Program-made: the position numbers and the translations under genes
In this document: piece after piece, positions 43,290 through 54,663 of the stretch
How the letters are laid out: each line of letters opens with the position of its first letter
Numbering within the stretch: position 1 is the first letter of the stretch
Notes under the pieces: model-generated
Databases searched by the model: none
The model's input: the letters and a program-made list of their open reading frames with translations, nothing else
What the model was told of the DNA's origin: nothing
DNA from: Schistosoma haematobium
Lineage: Eukaryota; Platyhelminthes; Trematoda; Strigeidida; Schistosomatidae
DNA: 64,000 nucleotides
Direction of reading: 5' to 3'
Assembly (NCBI RefSeq): GCF_000699445.3
Contig: NC_067196.1
Location: 1 to 64,000, forward strand

Positions 43290-44110
43290 TCTTGTCTTCT
43301 GATGTCTCTGGGACATACATCAAGGTTACAGACGATGCTGCAGATTTGATAACCTACATGTCTCCCTTCCATATATTAAGACTGGCCGACGAAACTAAGG
43401 TTAAAATAAACTAATGTGAAATAAAATGGCAAATGGCTACAGTGGTAATACAAAGCTTAACCAAGACCTTCCTTGAATCCACAGACATTATATATGTTTT
43501 CACTTTATTTTCTCTTCAGAAAGGAGCAATCATTTGTCAGATGAAAATTTCATTCATCTTTATTGCTAGTGAGTAGGTGATTTTTAGTCATATGGATACA
43601 TAATTAGAAAGTCAGATTCCTTACTATAATTATCATTCATATCACGCTAAAGACGCAATAGAGAATACCAAGTAATTTGATTATTCATATAGAATATGGC
43701 GATAAACAGCAAGAAAGTATAATGATTGGCATGTCTACAAACAACAACTGAGGGCACATCAAACTCTCAGATAATGTCTACTATTATTATCATCATTACT
43801 GTAACCTTGAAAAAAGTATATTTTATGCCAAAACACATATTGATTAGAAGTACTCAATTAGATGTGATGATTCTATGTAATATTCAAACACATAACCATC
43901 ATTGAATGATTAAGTTGCAGTCCTAAATGTATACAGTTTTGAGAGGACGAACGTTTTACATGTTGCGTTTAAGTCGAACGAACACGATACATCGAGGATA
44001 TGTTCCTTTTGAATAATGTTTCCTTCTAAATCACTCAAACTATACTTTATCGTAATGAAACACAATATATAGTCAGATGGATTTTGTGGATATTATAGTC
44101 ACTTCAGTGG
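43290..44110. other. No recognisable gene or repeat
   Basis: AT-rich DNA between the CR1 fragment and the fourth hammerhead repeat. No frame with motif support. Confidence 0.55.
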
Positions 44111-44112
44111 TT

Positions 44113-44282
44113 AAGATCATGAGTCAGTTGAAGCTAGACCACCATGAAAAACCTGGAAGCACTAGACGGGATCGTGGATGAGCACTGCTGAGCAGTCCCA
44201 CAATAAAACGAAACGGCCGTCCAGTGCATACAGGTTTTAGATGGTGGTCTAGCATCAATTGACTCATGATTTCAATCAGTTC
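44113..44282 (+). mobile_element. Hammerhead-ribozyme repeat, copy 4, inverted-half form
   Basis: Ribozyme at about 44182-44230. Stem I GCACTG/CAGTGC is perfect, GAAA and loopless stem III ACGG/CCGT are intact, but the core reads CTGAGCA (G8 to C) and stem II is GTCC/AAAC. As in copy 2, the left half (gatcatgagtcagttgaagc to gcactagacggg) is an inverted copy of the right half (to tgactcatgatttc). Ends just before the Gypsy LTR at 44321. Confidence 0.72.
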
Positions 44283-44320
44283 AAAATAGAAAAAACAAAA
44301 TACCATTACGTAGTAAAGTC

Positions 44321-44521
44321 TGCAGTAGCTGTGCTTCAATAATGAATCACCCTCGAACCATTATCGTACAATCTTGAACGGTGTTTGAAATCAGAAGGTA
44401 AAAGAAGCAGCTACTACAGTTTATTTAGTAGATAATTGGGACCAGACAGCAGAGAGGAAAAAATGAATGAGCAAGCGAACTACGATTGTAGCAGTAGCAG
44501 CAGTAGTAGCAAGAGTGAAAA

Positions 44522-44598
<77 letters not shown>

Positions 44599-44817
44599 AA
44601 ATGGATGAGTCATCGAATAGATTAAGCAGCTAATAATGAAGCTAGCAGAATGAATACATGCGTAGGCGCTAAACAATGTTCAAGCAAATGTATTTCATAC
44701 AAGCACAATAATAATAACAGTACAACAAGTTGTTATAGCATGGATGACTTTGTCCATAAAATAGGTCAACAAAAGACCTTGACTGAACTAAACTGAATTG
44801 CACGTGAGTCGCTATAA
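44321..44817 (-). mobile_element. 3' LTR of the outer Gypsy element
   Basis: Matches 54388-54882 with about three substitutions plus a different TA-tract length. Contains an AGC/AGT-rich stretch (about 44490-44512) and a long (TA)n tract (44525-44595). On the plus strand the repeat starts TGCAGTAGCTGTGC and ends gagtcgctataa. No flanking duplication could be defined. Confidence 0.88.
44525..44595. repeat. (TA)n microsatellite inside the LTR
   Basis: About 35 TA units; the other LTR has a slightly shorter tract at 54593-54660. The tract is part of the LTR. The Tyr-Ile frames across it are artefacts. Confidence 0.95.
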
Positions 44818-45168
44818 TAGCTCCCCCAGCAAACAAAGATATATGGAAAAATGTCTGTGTTTGCACAAAAATAATAGTAAACTGAATAGGGTAGTTACAA
44901 TCGTTTGAAAAAATGGTTTGTGCAAAATTGAACTAAAGTTAGTCTGTGCTGTACATTTGGTTTGTGGCCGTCCGTGAGGTTATATAAAATAATAGCAATA
45001 AATAGAAGGATTGCGGTATTGCTTTACATTTTTAACAAAAGTTATACGTGTAAGTGTAGGGGTACATAAGATATGTTGAGTTTTTTTAGAGTATAACATG
45101 AAATTAGTAATGCATGTGTATACAATGAAGTGGAAGTTATAATTAATATTTAAAATAGTAGAAAATTA

Positions 45169-46154
45169 TTAATAGAAGATTGCAGCGACATAATGTTGAG
45201 GCCATCTTACTCTTCGACCAGATCTTTTTGTTATCGGAGTCTTGTCTTTTTGTTTAGTTAACGTTGTTGATTTTTGGGACTCGTGTTTCGCTGGTGTGAC
45301 CATCTTAGAATGGTCTGTACTTTTTGACTGAATATCGCTATCGATAAAAGCTGGCTTTACTCGATCGATGCTAATTACATCTGTCCTCCCAGCTTTCTCT
45401 ATGGTAACCGTTTTATTTGTCCTCTCTATCACTTTAAATGGTCCGTCATAACTCGGTTGAAGAGGTGGTTGTACTTATTCTCTTCTAATGAATACGTGAG
45501 TGCTGTTATGTAGTTCCTGCGGTATGAATACTCGTCGTTGTTGTGGCCTGGGAGGTGTTATTTTTAAATCGCTCATGTGCTTTCTCAGGCGTTGCACATA
45601 GCCGGCTACATCAGTCGGAACACTTTTACTTGAAGTGAAGAATTCTCCGGGTAATCGCAGAGTAGTTCCGTATACTAAATCGGCTGGACAACACCCCATG
45701 TCTTGTTTAATTGTTGATCTTAGGGCTAACATCACTCGAGGAAGTTTATTAGACCAATCGTTGTTAACGATGACGGCTGTAAGGGACGCTTTTAATTGCC
45801 TATGTAGGCGTTCGACCATTCCGTTTGCCATTGGATGGTACGATGTCGTTCGGATTCTTTTAATACCGAGGAGTTCTGTAAGCTGCTGAAAGAGTCGACT
45901 TTCGAATTGTGCTCCTCTATCAGCTGTGATAATCGTTGATACACCGTAGTAAGAAATCCAATTTTCAACTAAAGTTTTGGCTGATGTTTCAGCTGAGGTG
46001 TATTTTATCGGTACTGCTACCGGCCATCGTGTAAACCTGTCGATGCATGTAAAGATATAGTTGTATCCATTTGAAACGGGCAGTTGTCCTACAATATCGA
46101 TGTGTATATGTTCAAATCTAGTGTCTGGGTGTGAAAACGGACCCACTGCAGGAC
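45169..46154 (-). pseudogene. Outer Gypsy integrase: catalytic core and GPY/F tail
   Basis: Minus frame from the nested-insertion edge: HIHIDIVGQLP (first catalytic Asp), [16 protein letters not shown] (second Asp), NGMVERLHRQLKASL (catalytic Glu), LVYGTTLRLPGEFF, then a stop at about 45475 and, in the same frame, the tail VIERTNKTVTIEKAG and ISIDRVKPAF. The D,D,E residues are all present. It is separated from its zinc finger by the 5.2-kb insertion. One nonsense codon precedes the GPY/F region. Confidence 0.85.
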
Positions 46155-46159
46155 CACTA
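46155..46159. repeat. Target-site duplication CACTA, left
   Basis: cacta before the nested element; the same at 51375-51379. Taking out the insert and one copy leaves the outer integrase frame continuous, which confirms the duplication. Confidence 0.8.
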
Positions 46160-46938
46160 ATAATAATTGCTTTAACGTTAACATAGCTGTGATAGTCATG
46201 TCGTTAGTTCAATGTTATGATTACTTAATAGTTCCTTTATAAGTTGTGTTTAAAATTAGGTATGTGGAATCAATGCGGCTAACATAGTAACCTTACAGTA
46301 ACGCACTGTACTATATCTCCACGGTTATTGATTCTTAAATGTCAGAAATTTAAAAAAAAATCTGAATATTGCCAATAAAGATGGGTTATATGATCACACT
46401 AAAAAGCATGCTGCAGGAAAACTAGTTAAGTCATTACGTAAGTTTCCTAAACATAAAACAAAATGATGAGAACTTTAATAAGTACTTGGCCATGGTTTAA
46501 TCCAAAATGTTTTGTCTAGAAAACCACTTATTAATAGTAGTATTAATCGTATCAAGCTACTAAACATATCTTCGACCGAAAACTTTTAGAAGTAGTTCAT
46601 ATTGTATATATATATATATTGCCAGTCTACGTGAAAAATGTATAAAAATATATAAGGAGTACAGCCAACATAGTTAATTAACCAGAAAAAGAAATTATAA
46701 AACTCGCCTGGGTTGCTTTTTGAATTCGTTGTATTTGCCAGTGTTAGTTGTATGAGTTTGATTAAAATCCTCAGCCATCGTTTCGGAATACCTAGCTTAT
46801 GTGTCCAGTATTAAAAAAATATTTAACATAACACTTATATATCAAAGGTAAAAGGCCTGGGGAGTTGTAGGTGAAGCGGAATGAGGGGAAAAATATTTTT
46901 GAGTAGATGCAGGGTCTGATTAGCTACGTGGTTAGATT
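46160..46938. other. Unassigned 3' part of the nested insertion
   Basis: AT-rich, with a short tatatata run near 46605. No reading frame and no match to 50930-51374. It lies between integrase and the CACTA duplication, where the 3' LTR is expected. Confidence 0.5.
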
Positions 46939-49900
46939 TTATCCTGCAGCCGAAATTGTCAACATCCTTGACTGACTAATTGGATGTGCCCAGCGAACCG
47001 TTTTAGTCATTTGTAAAGATTTATCATCTTTACATTTCGATTCCGTAATGGATTTGTCAGTTAAACGATCTAACAATACGTATGGTGGTTCATGATTTAG
47101 ATAAGCCGGCTTTAGCCTATCAATACTTATTGTGTCGATGTTTCCATGTTTTTTCATCACGAAATATTTAGATTTTCTTGAGACGACTTTGAAAGGACCT
47201 TCAAATGGAGGACTGAGTGGTGATTTTATTTTATCACATCTTATCCAGACGTGCGTGCAATTGCTTAGGTCTTTAGGTACATATACGGCGCGCGATTGTT
47301 CGCGAGTATTAATTGGTTTAAGTTTAGACATATGGTCCCGTAGTTGATCTACATAATTTCCTAAATTAAGTTTTTGACTGTTAGTATTAGGGTTAATAAA
47401 TTCACCTGGTAGTCTCAGAATTGTTCCGAAAACCAGTTCCGCAGCTGAACATTGTGCGTCAGTCTTGACAGATGTTCGTATTCCCAACATAACTAATGGT
47501 AGGAATTCTGTCCACTGATTGGGGTTTGAGTGAGATATAAGGGCGGTTTTTAGCTGACGGTGAAAACGTTCTACCATCCCATTAGCCTGAGGATGATATG
47601 CAGTGCAGCGTATCCTATTAGAGCCTAGAAGTTTAGCCAAGTTATTAAATAGTTCGGATTCGAATTGCGCTCCTCTATCCGTCGTTATTGTTATGGGTGT
47701 ACCAAAAATGGTTACCCAGTTCTGCATGAAAGCTTTGGCTACTGTTTCCGCTGTGATGTCCGCTATCGGGATGGCTATAGGGAATCTGGTAAATCGATCT
47801 ATGCATGTAAAAAGATAATTAAAACCATTTGAACGGGGTAAAGGACCTACCAAGTCGATATGCACATGTGCAAAACGTGCATCTGGTTGCGAGAAAACAC
47901 CTATGGGTGAATTTGTGTGACGATTAATCTTTGATTGTTGGCATGCTGAACACTCTCTAACCCATTTGTGTACATCCTTCTGTAAATTCGGCCATATATA
48001 TCTAGCATTGATTAGTTTAGTTGAAGCTTTTGCGACAGGATGAGACAAAGAATGAAAGTTATTATATATCAACTTTCGCATATTTTTGGGAACGAAAGGT
48101 CGCGGCATTGCCTTGGTCGTGTCACAGTAAATTAGAATACCATCGATAGGTGATGGGAACTGTTTTAAATTAAGACTTGAATTGTTTGTTTTAAGTAGGT
48201 TTTGTAATTCTAGGTCCTGCTCTTGTTCGTGTCTCAACGTCTCGAAGTTTACTGTAGACTGCTGTAGCACGTTCATTTCTAGTCTGGATAAAGCATCTGC
48301 CGCCTGATTGTCCTGACCTTTGACATGTCGGATATCGCTTGTGAACTGTGATATATAGTCAAGGTGTCGGACTTCTCGCGGTGAGTATTTATCGGCTCTC
48401 GCTTTTAATGCATTTGTCAGTGGTTTGTGATCCGTAAAGACTATAAATTCCCTACCTTCTAACATGTGTCGGAAGTGTTTAATGGTCAGGTAGATTGCAA
48501 GAAGTTCTCGCCCGAAGGTAGAATACCTTGTCTCTGCTGGAGCGAGTCTTTTTGAGAAGAAAGCAATTGGTTTCCAGGCGTTTTTGATCAGTTGGTTAAG
48601 GGTACCGCCTACCGCTTTATCTGAAGCATCCACCATCAAAGCAAGTGGGGAAAGAGAATTCGGATATATCAACGTAGTTGCTTGAGCCAGTTTATCTTTA
48701 AGCTGTTTAATAGCTTCGACGGCGTCAGAAGACAGTTTGAATTCTTTTGGTTTTCCTTTAAGTGAATCTGTTAAAGGTTGCATTAATTGTGCACAACCCG
48801 GTATGAATCTGCGATAAAAGTTAATTAGACCTAGAAAACTTCTCATTTGTGTTAGAGAGCTAGGTATCGGGTATTGTTTGATGGTATCCACTTCTTTTTT
48901 TATAGGTTTAATCCCTTCTGGGCTTATTGTGTGACCAAGAAATTCTAAAGTTTGAACACCGAAAACACACTTACTTTGATGTATGTTTATTGCATGTTCA
49001 TTCAATCTTGTCAACACTGCTCGTACATGCTCTTCGTGTGATTGCAAATCGGGGCTGGCAATTAACAAGTCGTCTATATACCCCTGCGCAAATGGCATAT
49101 CTCGAAGTAGGTTATCTATGAATCTTTGAAATGTCTGTGCCGCATTTCTCAGGCCGAATGGCATGCGTACAAACTCGAATAAGCCAAAGGGTGTTGTGAT
49201 AGCTGTCTTAGGGATATCTTCATCAGCCACCGGGATATTGTGATATGCCCTGACTAAGTCAATTTTAGTGAATATGTTCATACCCTGTAAACCGTTTGTG
49301 AAATCTTGGATATGCGGTATTGGGTACCTATCTGGTACGGTTTGACGGTTGAGGGCTCTGTAATCCCCGCACGGTCGCCAGTCACCTTCATTCTTCTTTG
49401 GGACCATATGCAAAGGGGATGCCCATTGACTATCAGAGGGACGGATAATACCCAGTTGTAGCATATAATCAAACTCGGCCCTAGCGATTTTGAGCTTATC
49501 TGGTGCTAGTCTCCTGGGTTTTGCAAACACCGGTGCACCTTCGGTTTTGATAGTGTGACTTACTTTTAGTCTGTCTTTGGAAGGCTGTGGGTTTGGTTTA
49601 GTTAAGTTTGGAAATTCCGCGAGTATATCTTGAAATTTTGCTGTTGTTACTGGAGGGGTTTGAATCAAGTTAAGAGAGCTGATGTGACTTTCTTTGCCTT
49701 TTGTGTAAAACGAAGTTTCTTTTAGTGTTAATCGCCGTTTCTTGGTGTCAACTAGAAATTCGTATCTCTCTAGAAAGTCCATCCCCAGTATTGCCAGATC
49801 TAAGTCGGCTACCGTGAAAACTCAAGGGAATTGCCTTCTGAACCCCAAATCTAGGGTTAACGTTTTCTGCCCAAATGTCGCGATTGTAGTTTTATTTGCA

Positions 49901-50025
49901 GGTTGAAGTGTAATCGGGGATGTTTCTCGACTAATCTCAGTTTTATTTCGAGGGATGATGCTAAGAGCAGCGCCAGTATCCACCAAGAAATTCAAGCCAG
50001 AGTTTCTGTCTCTGACATAAAACAA
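46939..50025 (-). pseudogene. Nested Gypsy Pol: protease, RT, RNase H, integrase
   Basis: One frame, broken only by TGA at 49822-49824. The first part holds the aspartic protease (FLVDTGAALSIIP). The 947-codon part gives RT ([35 protein letters not shown]; catalytic YIDDLL), RNase H ([37 protein letters not shown]), integrase zinc finger (HSLSHP...CSACQQSK), the D,D,E core ([39 protein letters not shown]) and a GPF tail ([11 protein letters not shown]). All catalytic residues are present. This is the best preserved Pol in the window and belongs to the same group as the outer element but to a different family. Confidence 0.9.
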
Positions 50026-50072
50026 GCGACTGTTTAGGCGCCCCTCCTCAGTTGTCGCGACCTGGGGAGGGG

Positions 50073-50905
50073 TTACTCGTTTCCCGCTGTCTTGGAATTA
50101 TGCTTAGGCCATGCGCATGGTTGCCTGCACTTGGTTGAGTTGACACCAAACTTCCAGTGGTACCCAGATTGTCTGGACATTTGTGACCTATTTTGTGACT
50201 TGGATCGTGATCGTTGTGGTGACCTGCTCCTGTTTGTATGACCCATTTGCATTCTGGTGACAGCCTCAGTGAAACTCTTAACACTCGCAATGAGTCCTTC
50301 TATGACAGGGTCTTTTGCTGATTCTACTTTCTGTGTGTGATTTATTGTGCCTGATCCAGTTGGAGGACCTCTTTCCATTATTCTATCAGCTATACGCGCT
50401 AAATGAGATAATGAGGTTTCAGGATCTTGTGCATCCAAACAGTGTTGGACGTAGCATGGGAGAGCTTGTATCCATCCTTGTTTTAGGACTGCTTCACCCA
50501 CTGTGTTATCACCCACTAAGACTTGGAGGTGACGTAGAAACTGTGACGGCGACCGATCACCTAGTGTTTCACCTTGAAAAAGTCTTTGGATTCTTTGACT
50601 ATCTGATAATGATAAACGGTTCATTATCTCTCGTCTTAAGATGGTGTACGGTTGGGGTGATGGTGGATCTAAAATCAAGTCACGGACTTTTTGGCGACTG
50701 AAGGAGGAAGGATAGAACACAGATCTCTATAGCGAATCCCTTCAGATTTGATATTGTGTCTCGTGAAATAATGCTCGAGTTGAGCAAACCACAACTCAGG
50801 ATCACTACGATCAAATTCTGGAAGTCGAGATTTCGTAGTCATAACAGTGTCTATCTCCACTGGTGACAAATCCTCCAGATTATGGGTTTCTTTTAAGTCT
50901 GACAT
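50073..50905 (-). pseudogene. Nested Gypsy Gag with one frameshift
   Basis: Starts MSDLKETHNLEDLSPVEID and contains RSDPELWFAQLEHYFTRHN, the Gag motif of this group. Near 50690-50705 an A-run indel shifts the frame. The second frame carries LILDPPSPQPYTILRREI, GDRSPSQFLRHLQVL and an Arg/Ser-rich tail, then YHWKFGVNSTKCRQPC. The last is the CHCC zinc finger typical of CsRn1-like Gag, with its first Cys replaced by Ser. It forms the particle core and binds the RNA. Confidence 0.82.
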
Positions 50906-51096
50906 GAGGTATGTGACAAATATAGCAATAAAATTAGAACGAAAAAAATGGTTTCTATGACACGAATAACTTAAGATAATAAAAAAAATAAACTATTTAT
51001 ATACCCAACTTAGTTTACGGATTATCAGGTCTACTTTTACGATTGAGTAAAAAAAATAATATTAATAACAAAAAATGAGGTTAATTTGTGTTCAAA

Positions 51097-51107
51097 AGGG
51101 GCTCACC
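51097..51107 (-). promoter_or_regulatory. Putative primer-binding site of the nested element
   Basis: TGGTGAGCCCC on the minus strand, following a region with AATAAA (about 51174) that fits a 5' LTR. TGGTGA-CCCC resembles the complement of tRNA-Trp used by CsRn1-like elements. Confidence 0.45.
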
Positions 51108-51109
51108 AG

Positions 51110-51374
51110 TTTCGTGCCTATAGATAACCCTCGTGTTATTGATAGAAGAAGCCAGACAAAAAGTGAATAGCTCTTTATTTCGATCTTAGCGCAGTCACAG
51201 TGAAGCGTGGGATTATCTGTTCAGACAAACAAAAGCTTTCAACATTCAATATAAGATAATAAGGAATATAACGCTTATACAAAATAAGGAAGTGAATGAA
51301 TACTTGAACAATACTGTTTTGGCATATGCTTGGTTGTTTGGGGTCAACTCTTAACCAACCAACCTATGCTGTTA
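51110..51374 (-). mobile_element. Putative 5' LTR of the nested element
   Basis: About 265 bp between the CACTA duplication and the primer-binding site, with a minus-strand AATAAA near 51174. No second copy was found at the other end, so the call rests on position. Confidence 0.45.
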
Positions 51375-51379
51375 CACTA
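51375..51379. repeat. Target-site duplication CACTA, right
   Basis: Partner of 46155-46159. Confidence 0.8.
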
Positions 51380-52165
51380 GTATGACGATGTTCCTTAACG
51401 TTTCGGCACGTCATGCATGCTTGTGTCCAATTACGTACATCGTGATTCATGTTTGTCCATACGAATCATTCACCAATCAGCTTTATCGTGGCTTTTATTC
51501 CTGGGTGCAACATGTTGTGCATGCTTTCGAATATTTCGTGTCTCAACGTTTTCGGGATAAATGGTCGCGGTCGGCCTCTTTATGTATCGCAAATTACTTT
51601 CGTGTTGCCAAACCGCACCTCTTTGAGTACTAATGATGTTGTGCCACCGGATCTGAGTTTATTTAGCTCGATGTTTCTCTCCTGCAACTTTGCCAGATCG
51701 TTATAATCAATTCCACTTGCCATAAGTGTGCTTATCGTTGCTCTTGACAATGCGTCGGCCACATCGTTTTCTTGTCCTTTAACGTACTGTATGTCAGACG
51801 TGAACTGTGAAATGAACTCTAGTTGTCGGATCTCTCTCGAGTAATAATTGTTTTGCTTTGCGCTTAATGCTTTTGTTAGTGGTTTGTGATCTGTTTAGAC
51901 AGTAAAATTTATGCCTTCGACCATATGACGGAAGTGTTTTATTGCTAATTAGATTGCTAAGAGTTCTCTTCCGAAAGTACTATATCTTGTTTGTGTCGGA
52001 TTCAGTCTTTTTGAAAAAAATGAGAGCGGTTCCCATATGCCATTTACTAATTGTTGTAAAACGGCTCCTACCGCTACGTCTGACATGATAGCTAACGGTG
52101 TTTCGCTCTTTGGGATAAATCGTCTGTAATAATTTATTAACCCGAGAAATCTGCGTAACTTTTTT
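51380..52165 (-). pseudogene. Outer Gypsy RNase H and integrase zinc finger
   Basis: Minus frames show RNase H wording (SAKQNNYYSREIRQLEFIS, QYVKGQENDVADALSRATI) with an in-frame stop just before TDHKPLTKAL (about 51894). The integrase HHCC finger follows (MHNMLHPGIKATIKLI, then TQACMTCRNVKEHRHT) and ends at the nested insertion. At least one frameshift separates it from RT near 52165. Confidence 0.8.
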
Positions 52166-53330
52166 CATGAGTCGGGTAAAGGAAAATTCCTAATGGCGTC
52201 GACTTCTGTTGCTATTGATGTGATGCCCTGAGAAGTTATATTGAGACCTAAAAACTGTAAAGACTCTCTTCCGAATTCACACTTCTCAATGTTTATAGAA
52301 ATGCCATGTTCTTGACGTTTCGTAAACAACTGTCGTAGATGTTGTATATGTTCTTCCTTGGTAGCGCTAGCTACTAGTATATCATCGATATATGCGTGAA
52401 CTCCTGTCAAACCTCTGACGACTTGATCGATGAATCTTTGGAAGGTTTGGGCTGCACTAGTTAATCCGAAGGGTATTCGCAAAAACTCGAATGACCCAAA
52501 TGGAGTAGTTATAGCCTTTTTTGATATATCTTTTGCCGCTACGGGAATATGGTAATAAGCTCGAACGAGATCGATTTTCGAAAATATCGTGGCACCTTCC
52601 ATATTGGTAGTCATGTCGTGGATATGTGGTATCGGATATCTGTCTGCTATCGTTTGCTTGTTGATAGCTCTATAGTCTCCGCATGGCCTGATTTCCCCAT
52701 TCTTCTTCGAAACCATATGCAATGGGGACGCCCAGGGACTATTAGAAGGTCTTATGATACCAAGCTTCGTCAACTTTTCGAACTCTCGTTTCGCGACATT
52801 CAACCTTTCCGGGTCTAGCCTTCGTGGTCTTGAGTTAGTCGGTGGACCTTTCGTTATAATATGGTGCTGTACCGTATGTTTAAGATCTCTGTTGTCGTAT
52901 GATACCTTAGTCAGGTCGGCATACTCGTTTAGAAGCGATCTATATGACTCACTTTTGTCTTTTGACACTACTAAATTCATGGATGCGTGATCAGTCGCCA
53001 CTCCTCTTATCACTACTGAATGGTCGCCGTTCACGAGTCGGTTTCGTCGGGTATCCACGGGTAAGTCAAAATTCTTTAAGAAATAAATATTAATTATAGG
53101 TACGGCTACATCTGCGATAATGAATTCCCAGCGGAATGGGGTAATACGACCGAAATTCAAGGTTACGTTCGCTCGCCATATGTTTTTATATCGGATTTAT
53201 TTGCTACCTTAAGCGTTAGCGCTGTATCGATATTTCGTAATTCGTTACTTACTGGAGGCACGACGCTTACTTCTGCTCCCGTATCCACTAAGAATTGAGC
53301 GCCTGTTCGATGGTACCAACATATTGTAGG
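52165..53330 (-). pseudogene. Outer Gypsy protease and RT
   Basis: Protease FLVDTGAEVSVVP is at about 53260-53310, just after CWYH from the Gag zinc finger. A deletion has therefore fused the first half of the CHCC finger to the protease, removing the rest of both. After a frame change near 53165 comes a 331-codon frame with [37 protein letters not shown], catalytic YIDDIL, and FLGLNITSQGI. It ends in a stop at IRNFPLPDS, where the frame shifts. Confidence 0.83.
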
Positions 53331-53384
53331 AGCTGAGAGTCTCCTAGAACGTGATCAACTTCTTTCTCTCGATCTACTTCGTGA

Positions 53385-54049
53385 CTATCCCCTTTGCGTA
53401 TCGCTGTGATTTAGTTTCGTCAGCTTGTAGCATAAAACATTAATCTCCTTTTGTAATGCCTCGATTCGTCCCTCTACTGTGATACTATGTTTTTGCGGAC
53501 TCGTTTGTTTCATTCTCTCATAAATCCTATCGGCTATTTTAGCAATGTTGTCTATATCGACATCGCTGTCCTCAACCGCAAGAATCTGCTGCACGTTCGC
53601 TGGAAATCGTCGTAACCACAACTGATAAAATATCTTTTTATCTACTTTCTGTCATCGATTATGCTTCTCATATAGTTTTTTAGTTGCGATGGAGTCCTAT
53701 CTCCTATCTGCACTTGACTGAGAAGTTGCTCGATGGCTTGCCGATCGCTTGATGAGACGGCTTTAATCACTGCCTGTTTTAATGCGTCGTATGGATTTTC
53801 TATGTCTTGCTTGATTAAAGTCTCTCGTACATTATCTGCTACTTCATCTGGAGGTAGCGAGCTCGCGTGGCCAAATTTATCTCTCTGTGTACGAACACGA
53901 TTAGCTACAAAGTAATGTTCAAGCCTGGTAAACCAAAGTTGAGGATCTGTTACTTTAAAAGGAGGAATAGTTACATTAATGGATCTCACGGACGGCGTTT
54001 GGGAAAGTTCTATTTTATCGTTACTTAAAGACATATTTGTAAAGATCAA
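53385..54049 (-). pseudogene. Outer Gypsy Gag
   Basis: Frame one (54049-53642): short acidic start, VTDPQLWFTRLEHYFVANRV, IENPYDALKQAVIKAV, IGDRTPSQLKNYMRSI. After a stop/shift near 53630 frame two reads WLRRFPANVQQILAVED, then IAKIADRIYERMKQ. This is a CsRn1/Boudicca-like Gag with at least one lesion. Confidence 0.8.
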
Positions 54050-54368
54050 AAATTACACAAATATAATGCGAATGTCACAGAGAAAAGTGAGTCGATAAAA
54101 ACAATGATAAAAACAAATGGTACAATTTATAACAAAGAACGGACTTCATAAATTGCACCAAAATATCAATTGTTTGTAAAATATCGTTGTTTACTATGAA
54201 TATTATCGTTATGTTCTATAATGTTCGTGAGATAATCTACGTATAATTAGAATAATGAGATAATAAATCCACAGTTATAATCATAATTCAAACGATAGTT
54301 ACAAAAGTAATCGAGTACGTTGGATTTTAGGAATTGGATTATGTCGTTGAAGATTGCTTCGTGTTCGA

Positions 54369-54383
54369 GCGTCGGGATCGCCA
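54369..54383 (-). promoter_or_regulatory. Primer-binding site of the outer element
   Basis: TGGCGATCCCGACGC on the minus strand, four bases inside the 5' LTR. The TGGCGA start parallels the tRNA-Arg primer sites of several Gypsy elements. Confidence 0.6.
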
Positions 54384-54387
54384 ATTA

Positions 54388-54588
54388 TGTAGTGGCTGTG
54401 CTTCAATAATGAATCACCCTCGAACCATTATCGTACAATCTTGAACGGTGTTTGAAATCAGAAGGTAAAAGAAGCAGCTACTACAGTTTATTTAGTAGAT
54501 AATTGGGACCAGACAGCAGAGAGGAAAAAATGAATGAGCAAGCGAACTACGATTGTAGCAGTAGCAGCAGTAGTAGCAAGAGTGAAAA

Positions 54589-54663
<75 letters not shown>

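Larger units (their letters stand above)
46160..51374 (-). mobile_element. Nested CsRn1/Boudicca-like Gypsy element
   Basis: 5215 bp inserted in the outer integrase. Minus-strand order: 5' LTR-like sequence (51374 to about 51110), primer-binding site (51107), gag (50905-50073), protease-RT-RNase H-integrase (50025-46939). The left 780 bp (46160-46938) should contain the 3' LTR but shows no similarity to the 5' end, so the element is either 3'-truncated with other DNA attached or its LTRs were replaced. Confidence 0.8.
44818..54387 (-). mobile_element. Internal region of the outer CsRn1/Boudicca-like Gypsy element (split by a nested element)
   Basis: Order on the minus strand: primer-binding site (54383), gag (54049-53385), protease-RT (53330-52165), RNase H (52165-51580), integrase zinc finger (51580-51380), nested element (51374-46160), integrase core and C-terminus (46154-45169), a G-rich tract (ctgggggagc) at the 3' LTR. 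Without the insertion the whole element is about 5.35 kb, the usual size for this group. Multiple lesions make it non-functional. Confidence 0.88.

Noticed and set aside
44425..44676. Tyr-Ile repeat frames across the LTR, both strands
   Set aside because: They are translations of the (TA)n tract inside the LTR.
45635..45889. Plus-strand frame over the integrase
   Set aside because: Antisense shadow of the minus-strand integrase core.
46939..54049. Envelope gene in the Gypsy elements
   Set aside because: No third reading frame with a signal peptide or membrane span lies between integrase and the 3' LTR of either element.
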